Translations under genes and position numbers: made by a program | Notes under the pieces: generated by a model | The model's input: the letters and a program-made list of their open reading frames with translations, nothing else | Database searches by the model: none | Told to the model about the DNA's origin: nothing | Shown here: piece after piece, positions 33,166 through 41,175 of the stretch | Position numbering within the stretch: the first letter of the stretch is position 1 | Layout of the letters: each line of letters opens with the position of its first letter | DNA from: Gemmobacter lutimaris | GTDB taxonomy: Bacteria; Pseudomonadota; Alphaproteobacteria; Rhodobacterales; Rhodobacteraceae | Assembly (NCBI RefSeq): GCF_003570715.1 | Contig: NZ_QXXQ01000006.1 | Coordinates: 124,001-188,000, forward strand | Direction: 5' to 3' | Length of the DNA: 64,000 bases

Positions 33166-36155
33166 TGAATGACATGACGCCTGATCTGGCCATGAACATC
33201 GGCATCAACATGGCGGCCTTGGCAAAGCAGCTTGCCAAGCTTGAAAAAGACACCGTCGATATGGTCAGGGGGATCGAAAAGAAAGCCCAGATCCGCATCG
33301 GCACGAATTCCGCTGCCAAGTCTGCCGAGATTTTCGAGGCCGAGCTTGAGCGTATGCGCAACAAGTTCGACCCGCTCTACGCCGCATCGAAGAGATATGA
33401 GACGCAGCTGGAAGAACTGAACCTCGCGCATCGCATGGGCGTGTTGAACGCCAAGCAGTATGAGCTGGCGCTGGAGCGGCTGGGTCAAGAATACCTTGCG
33501 GCAGACAGCGCCGCTGGCCGTGCTGGCCGTGGGCAAGCTCAGTTCGGGCGGTTTTCCTCGCAGGCCGGGTTGCAGGTTCAGGATTTCTTCGTGCAGGTCA
33601 GCGCTGGCACTTCGGCGGTTCAAGCCTTTTCGCAGCAGGCCCCGCAGTTGCTGGGTCTCTTTGGTGCATGGGGCGCTTGGGCTGGCGCAGCCATCGCAAT
33701 AGGTCTGCCTGCCATCGCGATGCTCACTAAAATGGGTGACGAAACCAAATCGCTGGCTGACCTGACCGATGAATTGCAACAGGCCACCAGCGCGCATGCA
33801 GATGCGGCTGAGGCGGCCAAGGTGTCGATCGAGGATCTGCGCGCGAAATATGGCGATATGGCCGATGAAATCCAGCGGGCGCTGGAGCTTCAGGTGCAGT
33901 TGACCGCCGCGCAGGGTGAGGCTGCCCTGCTAAATGCTGCCAGGGGCGGGGGCGCGCTTCTTGGTCGCGGCATCACTCAGACGCGACCGGCCACGCAGTC
34001 AGACGAGGAATTTGCCGCTTGGCAAGAGGCGAGGCTGCAAAGGCTAATGAATGTCACTGGTGGAACCCGCGAAGAGGCCGAGCGGCTCCAGCGTGCGCTG
34101 CGTATGCTGGAAACCGCCAATGGGCCGGAAGCTGCACATCGTGACGCGATCCGGCTGCGAGATCTTCTGATCGAGATTTCTGGCGGCATCCCGCAGGCAG
34201 TGCAAAAGTTCGGAGATGAATTCGCCATTCTTGGCTCGATCATTGCCGAGTCGGAGCGTCAGATCGAACTCGGCATGTCTGATACCGAACGCCGGGGCGT
34301 TGAACTGGCCGAGGCCTATGACCGCCGCACCCGTGATCTGGCGCGTCTGGCAACGGATCGTGCCGATGCCGAGAAGCAACTCGCGCTGGCGCGTGAGAAG
34401 GGGGATGAGACGGCCATCGCCTCGGCCGAGCGGATGATCGGGACCATCGACGATGAGATCGCGCGCACCCGCGATGTGAAGGCGCGGGTCGAGGATGTCG
34501 GGGAAGAGATGAAGCGGGTCCGCGATCTTGCGGGCAAGGCGGCGCTGAACCCGGAATTCGAGGCACAATACACGGCGCTTCAGAAAGAGGTCGAGCGCGC
34601 CCGTCGCGAGGGCGAAAAACTGGGCGAGGTCGATCTTTCGCGGCTTGAAACCGCCGTGCGCAAGCTGATGGAAATGGCCGGGCTGATGGCCGATGGCTTT
34701 GCGCGGGCGGGCGAAGGCCTGTCGAGCGGTGTGGCGGATGCCTATCGCCAATATGGTGCCTCGCGCCGGGCAGGCGAATGGATGGCTTCCTCGGATGCGA
34801 TGTCGGCGGCGCGTGCCCTTATCGCCGCGAAGGAAGGCTTCAAGCTCGAAGCATACAAGGACGTGAACCATTATCGGGCAGGCTATGGCTCCGATACCGG
34901 CACCCGCGCGGATGGGTCTACTTATTCGATCCAGAAGGGCATGGTGATCAGTGCCGATGATGCGCAGCGCGATCTTGACCGGCGTATCCAGTCCTATTTC
35001 GACACGTTGATCGGCCAGATCGGCCAGACCACGTTTGAGGCCCTGTCAGCCGCGCAGAAAGCCGCTCTGGCCTCGCTGCTGCACAATTACGGCGAGGGGG
35101 AGCTGAAGGCCGGCGGCGATCTGGGCGGCGTATTGTCGGCGCTGCGCGACGGCAACAGTCAGGGTGTGGCCGATGCCATCGCGGCGCGCGCGTCTGACAA
35201 TGCCGGGATCAACCGCTCGCGGCGGCTGGAAGAGGCACAGGCCTTCGGTGGCGCTTCGGGCGCGATGGAGGCGCGGCTGTCAGCCGAGCAGAAGGCCCTG
35301 CAAGAACAGGTCAAGGCGCGAGAGGATCTGACACGGGCACATGATCGGTTTTCGGAAAGCCTGCTGAAGGGCATTGCCGATGCGGAGTTTGAACGGTCCA
35401 TTTTGGGCAAGTCGAAGGAGGATCAGGCCCGGCTGCGCGCAGAATATCTGCTGACCGCACAGGCCAAGCGTGACGGCCTCGATCTGAATGCGCGCCTCGC
35501 CGGATCTGAGATGACGGTGGCGGAAGCGATTCAGGCGAAAGCGAAGGCGGATGCCGAGGCAGCGTTGGCGGCCGAAAAGCGCCGTATTTCCGAGGAACTG
35601 GCGACCCAGCGGCTTCGGCAGGCCGCGCAGGTGCAAAAGCAGTTCGCGGATCAGCTGGTTGACTCCATCGTCGCCGGGCGCGGACTGGACGGCGTGCTGG
35701 CAAACCTTGCTGCGACGCTGGCGAAATCGGCGGTGCAGAACCTCTTGTTCGGATCGGTACAGGCCGGGGTGTCCAGCGGCGGTCTGCTGTCAGGTCTGTT
35801 CAATGTCATCGGAAAGGTGGCCAGCTTTGAGGGTGGTGGCGAAACGCCGTCCGGTGCGCGGTCTGGCGGTCTGGACGGGCGCGGCGGTTTCCTTGCCATG
35901 TTGCACCCGGATGAAACGGTGATTGATCATGTTGCCGGGCGGTCCCGAGTGCCATCTGCGGTGGCCTCGCCTGCGTCGCCTGCGATTTCTGGCGGTGCCG
36001 GGCGGCAGGCGGTTTCACTGCAGGTCATCCCGAGCCCATATTTTGACGTAAGGGTCGGGGCGATCTCCAACGGTGTATCAGTCCAGCACCAGCGCGAGGC
36101 GCAGCGGGCCATGCCTTATACCATGCGAGAAATGCAGGCGCGGGGCACGGTCTGA
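33165..36155 (+). CDS. Tape measure protein with embedded GH24 lysozyme-like domain
   Basis: A 996-residue tail length protein. Coiled-coil segments flank hydrophobic helices near 165-190 (WGAWAGAAIAIGLPAIAML). A lysozyme-like domain spans about 546-695: LIAAKEGFKLEAYKD with Glu557 and Asp566 spaced nine apart exactly as the T4 lysozyme Glu11/Asp20 pair, then GYGSDTGTRADGS. The position of the third catalytic Thr is Arg571 or Ala572. The C terminus holds another hydrophobic region and a Gly-rich tail. The enzyme domain probably helps DNA ejection through peptidoglycan. Confidence 0.92.
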   Translation: MNDMTPDLAMNIGINMAALAKQLAKLEKDTVDMVRGIEKKAQIRIGTNSAAKSAEIFEAELERMRNKFDPLYAASKRYETQLEELNLAHRMGVLNAKQYELALERLGQEYLAADSAAGRAGRGQAQFGRFSSQAGLQVQDFFVQVSAGTSAVQAFSQQAPQLLGLFGAWGAWAGAAIAIGLPAIAMLTKMGDETKSLADLTDELQQATSAHADAAEAAKVSIEDLRAKYGDMADEIQRALELQVQLTAAQGEAALLNAARGGGALLGRGITQTRPATQSDEEFAAWQEARLQRLMNVTGGTREEAERLQRALRMLETANGPEAAHRDAIRLRDLLIEISGGIPQAVQKFGDEFAILGSIIAESERQIELGMSDTERRGVELAEAYDRRTRDLARLATDRADAEKQLALAREKGDETAIASAERMIGTIDDEIARTRDVKARVEDVGEEMKRVRDLAGKAALNPEFEAQYTALQKEVERARREGEKLGEVDLSRLETAVRKLMEMAGLMADGFARAGEGLSSGVADAYRQYGASRRAGEWMASSDAMSAARALIAAKEGFKLEAYKDVNHYRAGYGSDTGTRADGSTYSIQKGMVISADDAQRDLDRRIQSYFDTLIGQIGQTTFEALSAAQKAALASLLHNYGEGELKAGGDLGGVLSALRDGNSQGVADAIAARASDNAGINRSRRLEEAQAFGGASGAMEARLSAEQKALQEQVKAREDLTRAHDRFSESLLKGIADAEFERSILGKSKEDQARLRAEYLLTAQAKRDGLDLNARLAGSEMTVAEAIQAKAKADAEAALAAEKRRISEELATQRLRQAAQVQKQFADQLVDSIVAGRGLDGVLANLAATLAKSAVQNLLFGSVQAGVSSGGLLSGLFNVIGKVASFEGGGETPSGARSGGLDGRGGFLAMLHPDETVIDHVAGRSRVPSAVASPASPAISGGAGRQAVSLQVIPSPYFDVRVGAISNGVSVQHQREAQRAMPYTMREMQARGTV

Positions 36156-36811
36156 TGTTGCGCAATATCATCGACGTGCCGTCACTGTTCATGCCGTGGG
36201 TGCAGGTGGATTGGCGGCCAGACTGGCGCGGGCAATCGACGATGCAGGCCAATGATGGATCGGAGCAGGTTGTCTACAATCGCCTGCCGCGCTTCATCGG
36301 GGCCCCGCAAATTGCCTTGCCGCGTGAAATGGCCGGTCATTGGCGGGCGCTGATCTTGCAGGGGCAGGGGCGGGTCAACGCCTACCGGCTGCGCATGATT
36401 GACCCGATGACCTGTCGCCGGCGTCGGGCGGACTGGCGCGAGGATTGGCGGGCCTATCAGGCCGGGCTTTATGTCGAGGTCAGTCCGCAGGTTGAATGCC
36501 CGGCCGGTGCCGCTGCGGGCGCGACCTCGATCATCGTTGATGAGACCACGGCACCCCGCCCGATCTCTGTCGGGACATACCTCAGCTATGATGACTGGCC
36601 ATTTGCAGTGGTATCCCGATCCGGTTCCGGCGCGTCCGTCACATTGGGTGTCACGATGTTGCGCAAGGCGATTCCGGCGGAGGCGCAGATTGATCTGGTG
36701 GCGCGGGGCCTCTTTGTCTCGACCTCGGACGCCAATGGCCTGCCGAGTTTCGAGCGCGGCCGCCCGGTGGTCGGGATGGATCTCGAATTCGTGGAATGGA
36801 TCACCCGATGA
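36155..36811 (+). CDS. Distal/minor tail protein
   Basis: A 218-residue beta-rich protein directly after the tape measure: MLRNIIDVPSLFMPWVQVDW at the start, then YRLRMIDPMTCRRRRADWRE and a C-terminal FVEWITR. The place matches the distal tail protein that opens the tip complex. No named family is claimed. It overlaps the next gene at ATGA. Confidence 0.7.
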   Translation: MLRNIIDVPSLFMPWVQVDWRPDWRGQSTMQANDGSEQVVYNRLPRFIGAPQIALPREMAGHWRALILQGQGRVNAYRLRMIDPMTCRRRRADWREDWRAYQAGLYVEVSPQVECPAGAAAGATSIIVDETTAPRPISVGTYLSYDDWPFAVVSRSGSGASVTLGVTMLRKAIPAEAQIDLVARGLFVSTSDANGLPSFERGRPVVGMDLEFVEWITR

Positions 36812-37395
36812 GCTTCTTTCCCGTCGGTTTCAACCCGCGCGACCCCTCGGTCGGGCTTCTCGATCTGGTGTCGATCGACACGGTGGATGGGGTATTCCGG
36901 TTCATCTTGGGCGGTGACGGGCGCTTTGTGGATGTGGACGGCCACGCATGGATCGGCTGCCAACTGCTTGAGGCGCCGGATTTGCAGGTGTCGCTGAACG
37001 GCACGGCCCCGGCGGGCTCGATCTCGCTGACCTATATCCCCGACCCGTCCGACGGCGATCTGGTGGCCGAGCTGCGGGCGCTGGGAACGGAATACATCCT
37101 CGACCGCGAGATTGTGTTCTGGGTGCAGCCCATCGGGGCGATGGCCGAGTTTCACGCCCCGGTGCATGCGCCGATCCGCTGGTTGACCCGCAAGGGCGCC
37201 AGCGTGGCGTTCGATCTGTCGGGTCCGATGGAGCGGCGGATCACGCTCAATTTCGAGAGCATCGGCGCGGGCCGCAACACCGCGTCGCGGCTGACCAACA
37301 CCACGAATGATCACGCGGCGCTGATCGGGGAGGCGAATAGCTCCTTGCGCTTCGCCCCGACTGATACCTTTCAGGAACAGAAGCTGTTCGGATGA
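36808..37395 (+). CDS. Tail tip protein, GTA-like
   Basis: A 195-residue protein (VGLLDLVSIDTVDGVFRFIL, then ISLTYIPDPSDGDLVAELRA). It stands in the place of GTA gp13-type proteins, between the distal tail protein and the peptidase. The start at 36808 overlaps the previous stop; an ATG at 36796 is possible. Function within the tip is inferred from order. Confidence 0.7.
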   Translation: MSFFPVGFNPRDPSVGLLDLVSIDTVDGVFRFILGGDGRFVDVDGHAWIGCQLLEAPDLQVSLNGTAPAGSISLTYIPDPSDGDLVAELRALGTEYILDREIVFWVQPIGAMAEFHAPVHAPIRWLTRKGASVAFDLSGPMERRITLNFESIGAGRNTASRLTNTTNDHAALIGEANSSLRFAPTDTFQEQKLFG

Positions 37396-37808
37396 CCCCA
37401 CTCTATGTCGAGCTGAACCGCTGGCGGAGGCTGACATACCGCTGGGGCGAGGCGGATTGCGTCACGCTCTGCGCCGATTGGTGTGCGCGCTGCGGCTGGC
37501 CCGATCCGGCTGCCGATCTGCGCCTGACTTATGAAAGCATGTCCGAATGCCAGCGCGTCACGCGGTTTTTCTCGGACCCGCTGGCGGTGGTGGCGCCGCG
37601 CATGGCGGCGGCGGGGCTGGCCCTGACTGCGCAGCCGGTGGCCGGTGACGTGGGTATTGTGCTTCAGATCGCGCCGGGCGTGACGCGGCCCCATGCGGCG
37701 CTGTGCCTGGGCGAGACATGGGCGGTGAAAGAGACCTCGGGCGCGGTGACGGCGTTCCGCCCGCAGAAGGTGCTTGCAGCTTGGGGAGTGGGCTATGCGC
37801 ATCCGTAA
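37392..37808 (+). CDS. NlpC/P60-like tail peptidase
   Basis: A 138-residue protein with RWGEADCVTLCADW, where the Cys at about 23 is the likely nucleophile. A PHAALCLGETWAV segment holds the likely His. This is the compact papain-like fold of phage tail peptidases (DUF6950-like). It would cut peptide stems during infection. Order (tip protein, peptidase, hub) is that of the gene transfer agent. It overlaps the hub gene by 14 bases. Confidence 0.82.
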   Translation: MTPLYVELNRWRRLTYRWGEADCVTLCADWCARCGWPDPAADLRLTYESMSECQRVTRFFSDPLAVVAPRMAAAGLALTAQPVAGDVGIVLQIAPGVTRPHAALCLGETWAVKETSGAVTAFRPQKVLAAWGVGYAHP

Positions 37809-40533
37809 TCTCGCGCTGGCCGCGCTGCTGTCCACAACCTGTCTGGCGGGGCAAGCCAAGGCCGATCCGGTCACCGCCTTTATCGGCGGGTTTCTGAACG
37901 CAGCGGGCTTTGGCACCTATCTGGCGACGGGCGCAGTTGGTGCTTGGAGCGCGGGTTTCACCGCCGGTTCATGGCTCGCGGGCGGATCGCTGTTGTCGCG
38001 TGTGGTGCTGTCCGTTGGCCTGTCGGCGCTGTCGCAAGCGTTGATGCCCACGCCCTCGGTCCCGTCGCCCTCCGACCGGCAGGTCAACTGGGCGCAGCCT
38101 GTCAGCTACCAAGAGCGCGTCTATGGCCGGGTGCGAAAGGGCGGGCCGTTCTGCTTCTCGGCCGCGAGCCGGGCCGATGTCACCAACCCGGACGGGACCG
38201 ATGATCGGTTCAAAAGGCATTATGGCATCTTGATCGCTGCGCACAGCACGCGCGGGCCGGTGCAGCACTTTCTTGACAAGCGCCCGGTCGAGTTGGAGGG
38301 CGATTTCGTCTCGACCGAACCGATCTGGTATGACGGCAAGGGGCGGTGGGCGTGGCATGGCTCTATCCGCACCTATACCGGCCAGCCGGGGCAGGCGGTC
38401 GATCCGATATGGGATGCGGTTTTCCCGGAGGTTACCGCTGCCGATGATTTCAAGGGGCTGAGCTACGCCGCGCTTTACGCCGCCCGGCCACCGAACAACG
38501 TGTTTTCGAAGATCTACCCGAGCGGGCGGGAATGGGTTTATGCGCCGGTCTGGGATGGCTGCGATACGGTCTATGACCCGCGCGTGGGCGATGACACGCT
38601 GCGCTGGAACTACTGCCTGCGGTCCGAGGATTTCGGGCATGCGGTATGGTCCAAGGCGGCGGTGACGGTCACGACGGATGGGGCTGCCGCGCCGGGTGGC
38701 GCGCTGACTGCTGATCTTGTTGTGCCGACGACGGCAAACTCGTCTCACTATGTGCTGCAATCCATCACGCTCGACCCGTCAACCGATCATGTCGTCAGCG
38801 TCTATGCCAAGGCCGCCGCGCGGGACCGGCTGCGCATCCAGTGCGGCACGGGCAGCGGGTGGTCGGCGTCCACGCTGGCCGATTTTAACCTGACAGCGGG
38901 GACCGCCACCGCGACGGCGGGACTGACGCCGCAAATCGAGGGTGTCGGCGGCGGCTGGTATCGCTGTAGCGTGCGGGCAACGACCAACGCCAGCACCGGC
39001 AGCCGGTCCTTCCTGTTGCTGCTGATGTCGCCGACCGGGGCGCAGACCTATGCTGGCGACGGATCGTCGGGGATGCTGCTTTGGGGGGCGCAGGTCGAGG
39101 CCGGGGCAGAGGTATCGACCTACAAGCCGACGGAAGGCGCGGCGGTGTCGGCGATCTGGGGCCGGGGCTGGACCGACAATGCCGCCCTGATCATTGCCGA
39201 TGTGGCCGAGCTCTATGGCTTCGCTGTCGATTGGGATGAGGTCGCGGCCGAGGCGGACATCTGCGACCAACTGGTGACAAACCGCGACGGCGGCACCCAG
39301 CGGCGCTGGACGATCAACATGGTGATCGACAGCAGCATGACTTGGGAACAAGTCAGGTCCGAGATGATGAAGGCTTGCGACGCGTTCTTTTATGAACGGC
39401 GCGACGGCAAGCTGGGCTTCAAGGTGGGCTATTACAGCGCGCCGACCGTCACGCTGACCGATGCGGATTTCCTGTCCATCTCGATCCGCGACCGGGCGTG
39501 GGGCTCGGATGTGATAGGGCAGGTCGCCGTGAAATACGTCGAACCGGCGCTGGATTATCAAGAGGAACTCACCGGCGCGGTGGTGGCCGATGCGCAGGGT
39601 GACCGCCACGAAGAACCCTGCGGGGCGATCAACAGCCACAATCAAGCGTGGCGCGTGGGCTATCGCTGGCTGGCGACGGCGCGGCCGCCCTATTCGGTCA
39701 GCGGCACCATCGGACCCATCGGATATGAATGCATGGAACAGCGGTTCCTGCGCATCACCCATGCCGAGGCCGGGTTTGATGAAGTGGTCGAGGTGTCGCG
39801 GCTGACGCGCAACGGCGGGTCGCACACCTTTTCGCTGGATGTGGTTTCGGTTGATGCGGGCGATTTCGCCCCAGACGCGCTGACGCTGGAGCCTGCCCGC
39901 CCGCTGCGCGCGGTGGTGGCCGAGGAAGATGATGTGGCGGCCCCGGCCAGCCTGACGGGCGAGGCGGTCGAGGGCACGGGCGGTGTGGCGCTGATCGAAT
40001 GGGCGTGGCCGGTGCAGCCCGAGGATCTGCGCCAGCAGCTGCAAATACGGTCGGTCGATGGCGGCGTGCCAGACTGGCAGATCGTGGATGCGGGGGAGGG
40101 GCAATCCTCCCTTGTCTCGACCGGGCTTGTCGATGGCGCCACCTATGAGGCGCAGGTGCGCAACCGGACGCCGGGCGGGCGGGTCTCGCCCTGGTATCCT
40201 GCCGTGCCGCTGGCGGTGCAGGCGGTGGCGAACAGCGCGGCCCCGGCGGCGCTGGTGGCCTTCGGCGCTGCGGTGTCCGGGTCTGACGCTGTGCTGACCT
40301 TCACCGCGCCCAATGACGGGCAATATGCCGCGACGCGGATCTGGCGCGCGGACGGGTCAACAGATTTCGGCGATGCGGTGGCGATCCGCACAGAGTTCGG
40401 CGCGCCGAATGCGGCGGACAGCTATACAGACGTGGGGCCCGGTGTCGGGTCGCACAGCTACTGGGCCGAGCCGATCAATGGCAGCGGCATCGCGGGGCCG
40501 CGCAGCGGGCCGCAGACGATCACCATCATCTAA
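37795..40533 (+). CDS. Tail hub/host-specificity protein with inserted binding module and FN3-like end
   Basis: A 912-residue baseplate hub. An N-terminal hydrophobic and Gly-rich part (1-80) leads into the hub core. At about 270-450 a jelly-roll-like module (starting NYCLRSEDFGHAVW, ending WGAQVEAGAEVSTYKPT) interrupts the core between VYDPRVGDDTLRW and WTDNAALIIADV, segments normally joined in relatives. The core then resumes (DWDEVAAEADICDQ). About 720-910 looks like fibronectin type III repeats. GGGAGTG precedes the ATG at 37795. The insert resembles a module in the protein at 44361-45707. Confidence 0.85.
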   Translation: MRIRNLALAALLSTTCLAGQAKADPVTAFIGGFLNAAGFGTYLATGAVGAWSAGFTAGSWLAGGSLLSRVVLSVGLSALSQALMPTPSVPSPSDRQVNWAQPVSYQERVYGRVRKGGPFCFSAASRADVTNPDGTDDRFKRHYGILIAAHSTRGPVQHFLDKRPVELEGDFVSTEPIWYDGKGRWAWHGSIRTYTGQPGQAVDPIWDAVFPEVTAADDFKGLSYAALYAARPPNNVFSKIYPSGREWVYAPVWDGCDTVYDPRVGDDTLRWNYCLRSEDFGHAVWSKAAVTVTTDGAAAPGGALTADLVVPTTANSSHYVLQSITLDPSTDHVVSVYAKAAARDRLRIQCGTGSGWSASTLADFNLTAGTATATAGLTPQIEGVGGGWYRCSVRATTNASTGSRSFLLLLMSPTGAQTYAGDGSSGMLLWGAQVEAGAEVSTYKPTEGAAVSAIWGRGWTDNAALIIADVAELYGFAVDWDEVAAEADICDQLVTNRDGGTQRRWTINMVIDSSMTWEQVRSEMMKACDAFFYERRDGKLGFKVGYYSAPTVTLTDADFLSISIRDRAWGSDVIGQVAVKYVEPALDYQEELTGAVVADAQGDRHEEPCGAINSHNQAWRVGYRWLATARPPYSVSGTIGPIGYECMEQRFLRITHAEAGFDEVVEVSRLTRNGGSHTFSLDVVSVDAGDFAPDALTLEPARPLRAVVAEEDDVAAPASLTGEAVEGTGGVALIEWAWPVQPEDLRQQLQIRSVDGGVPDWQIVDAGEGQSSLVSTGLVDGATYEAQVRNRTPGGRVSPWYPAVPLAVQAVANSAAPAALVAFGAAVSGSDAVLTFTAPNDGQYAATRIWRADGSTDFGDAVAIRTEFGAPNAADSYTDVGPGVGSHSYWAEPINGSGIAGPRSGPQTITII

Positions 40534-40542
40534 GAGGGTCAC

Positions 40543-41175
40543 ATGGCAACAACTGTCGCCGGTCCCGTCCGCTTGCCGGACGGGTCGCAGCCCGCGCATG
40601 GCCGGGTGCTGTTCACACCGCGCGCGCCGATTGTCGGCTCGCCCGTGGTCACCACCAGCCCGGTCGCGGCCACGATCACGGCAGGCGCGATCAGCATCGA
40701 CCTGCAAGGCGCGGCCGATGGCAGCCGCTATGCCGTGGCGGTGGAGCATTGGAGCGCGGTCGAGGGCCGCCTGCTGACCACCGATCTGCCCGACATTGTG
40801 GTGACGGACAGCGGATCGGTCACGATTGCCGATGCGGTGGCACTGGACGTGCCGGAGGGGCCGCAGGAACACCGGATCAAGCGGGGCGATTCCCTGAGCC
40901 TCGGCTGCATCTATGCCGATGCTCTGGGTCGCCCGAAATCCCTGACAGGGATCACCGTCACCTCGGCCTTGGGCGGCCCGGACGGCGTGACGCGGGCGCT
41001 GATCGTGACCGTCCTCGATGCGGCAGCCGGGCAGTTCGAGGTGACGCTGGCGCCCGCGCAGACGGCCGCCCTGCCGCTGGGTGCCCATGCCTGGGACATG
41101 AAATTCGCGGTTGGCGGTCGGGTCTACCGCACGATCACCGATACCATCCACATTGATCAGGAGGTCACGCCGTGA
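40543..41175 (+). CDS. Tail protein with BppU-like C-terminal domain
   Basis: A 210-residue protein. The N-terminal half is beta-rich (LPDGSQPAHGRVLFTPRAPI). The C-terminal half (HRIKRGDSLSLGCIYADALG, then GAHAWDMKFAVGGRVYRTIT) matches the Ig-like BppU pattern of baseplate proteins that hold receptor-binding fibres. It lies between the hub and the esterase fibre and ends in a GTGA overlap with the fibre. Confidence 0.75.
   Translation: MATTVAGPVRLPDGSQPAHGRVLFTPRAPIVGSPVVTTSPVAATITAGAISIDLQGAADGSRYAVAVEHWSAVEGRLLTTDLPDIVVTDSGSVTIADAVALDVPEGPQEHRIKRGDSLSLGCIYADALGRPKSLTGITVTSALGGPDGVTRALIVTVLDAAAGQFEVTLAPAQTAALPLGAHAWDMKFAVGGRVYRTITDTIHIDQEVTP

Noticed and set aside
38779-40323. 514-codon open frame opposite the hub gene
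   Set aside because: Antisense shadow in high-GC DNA; no motifs and no ribosome site.
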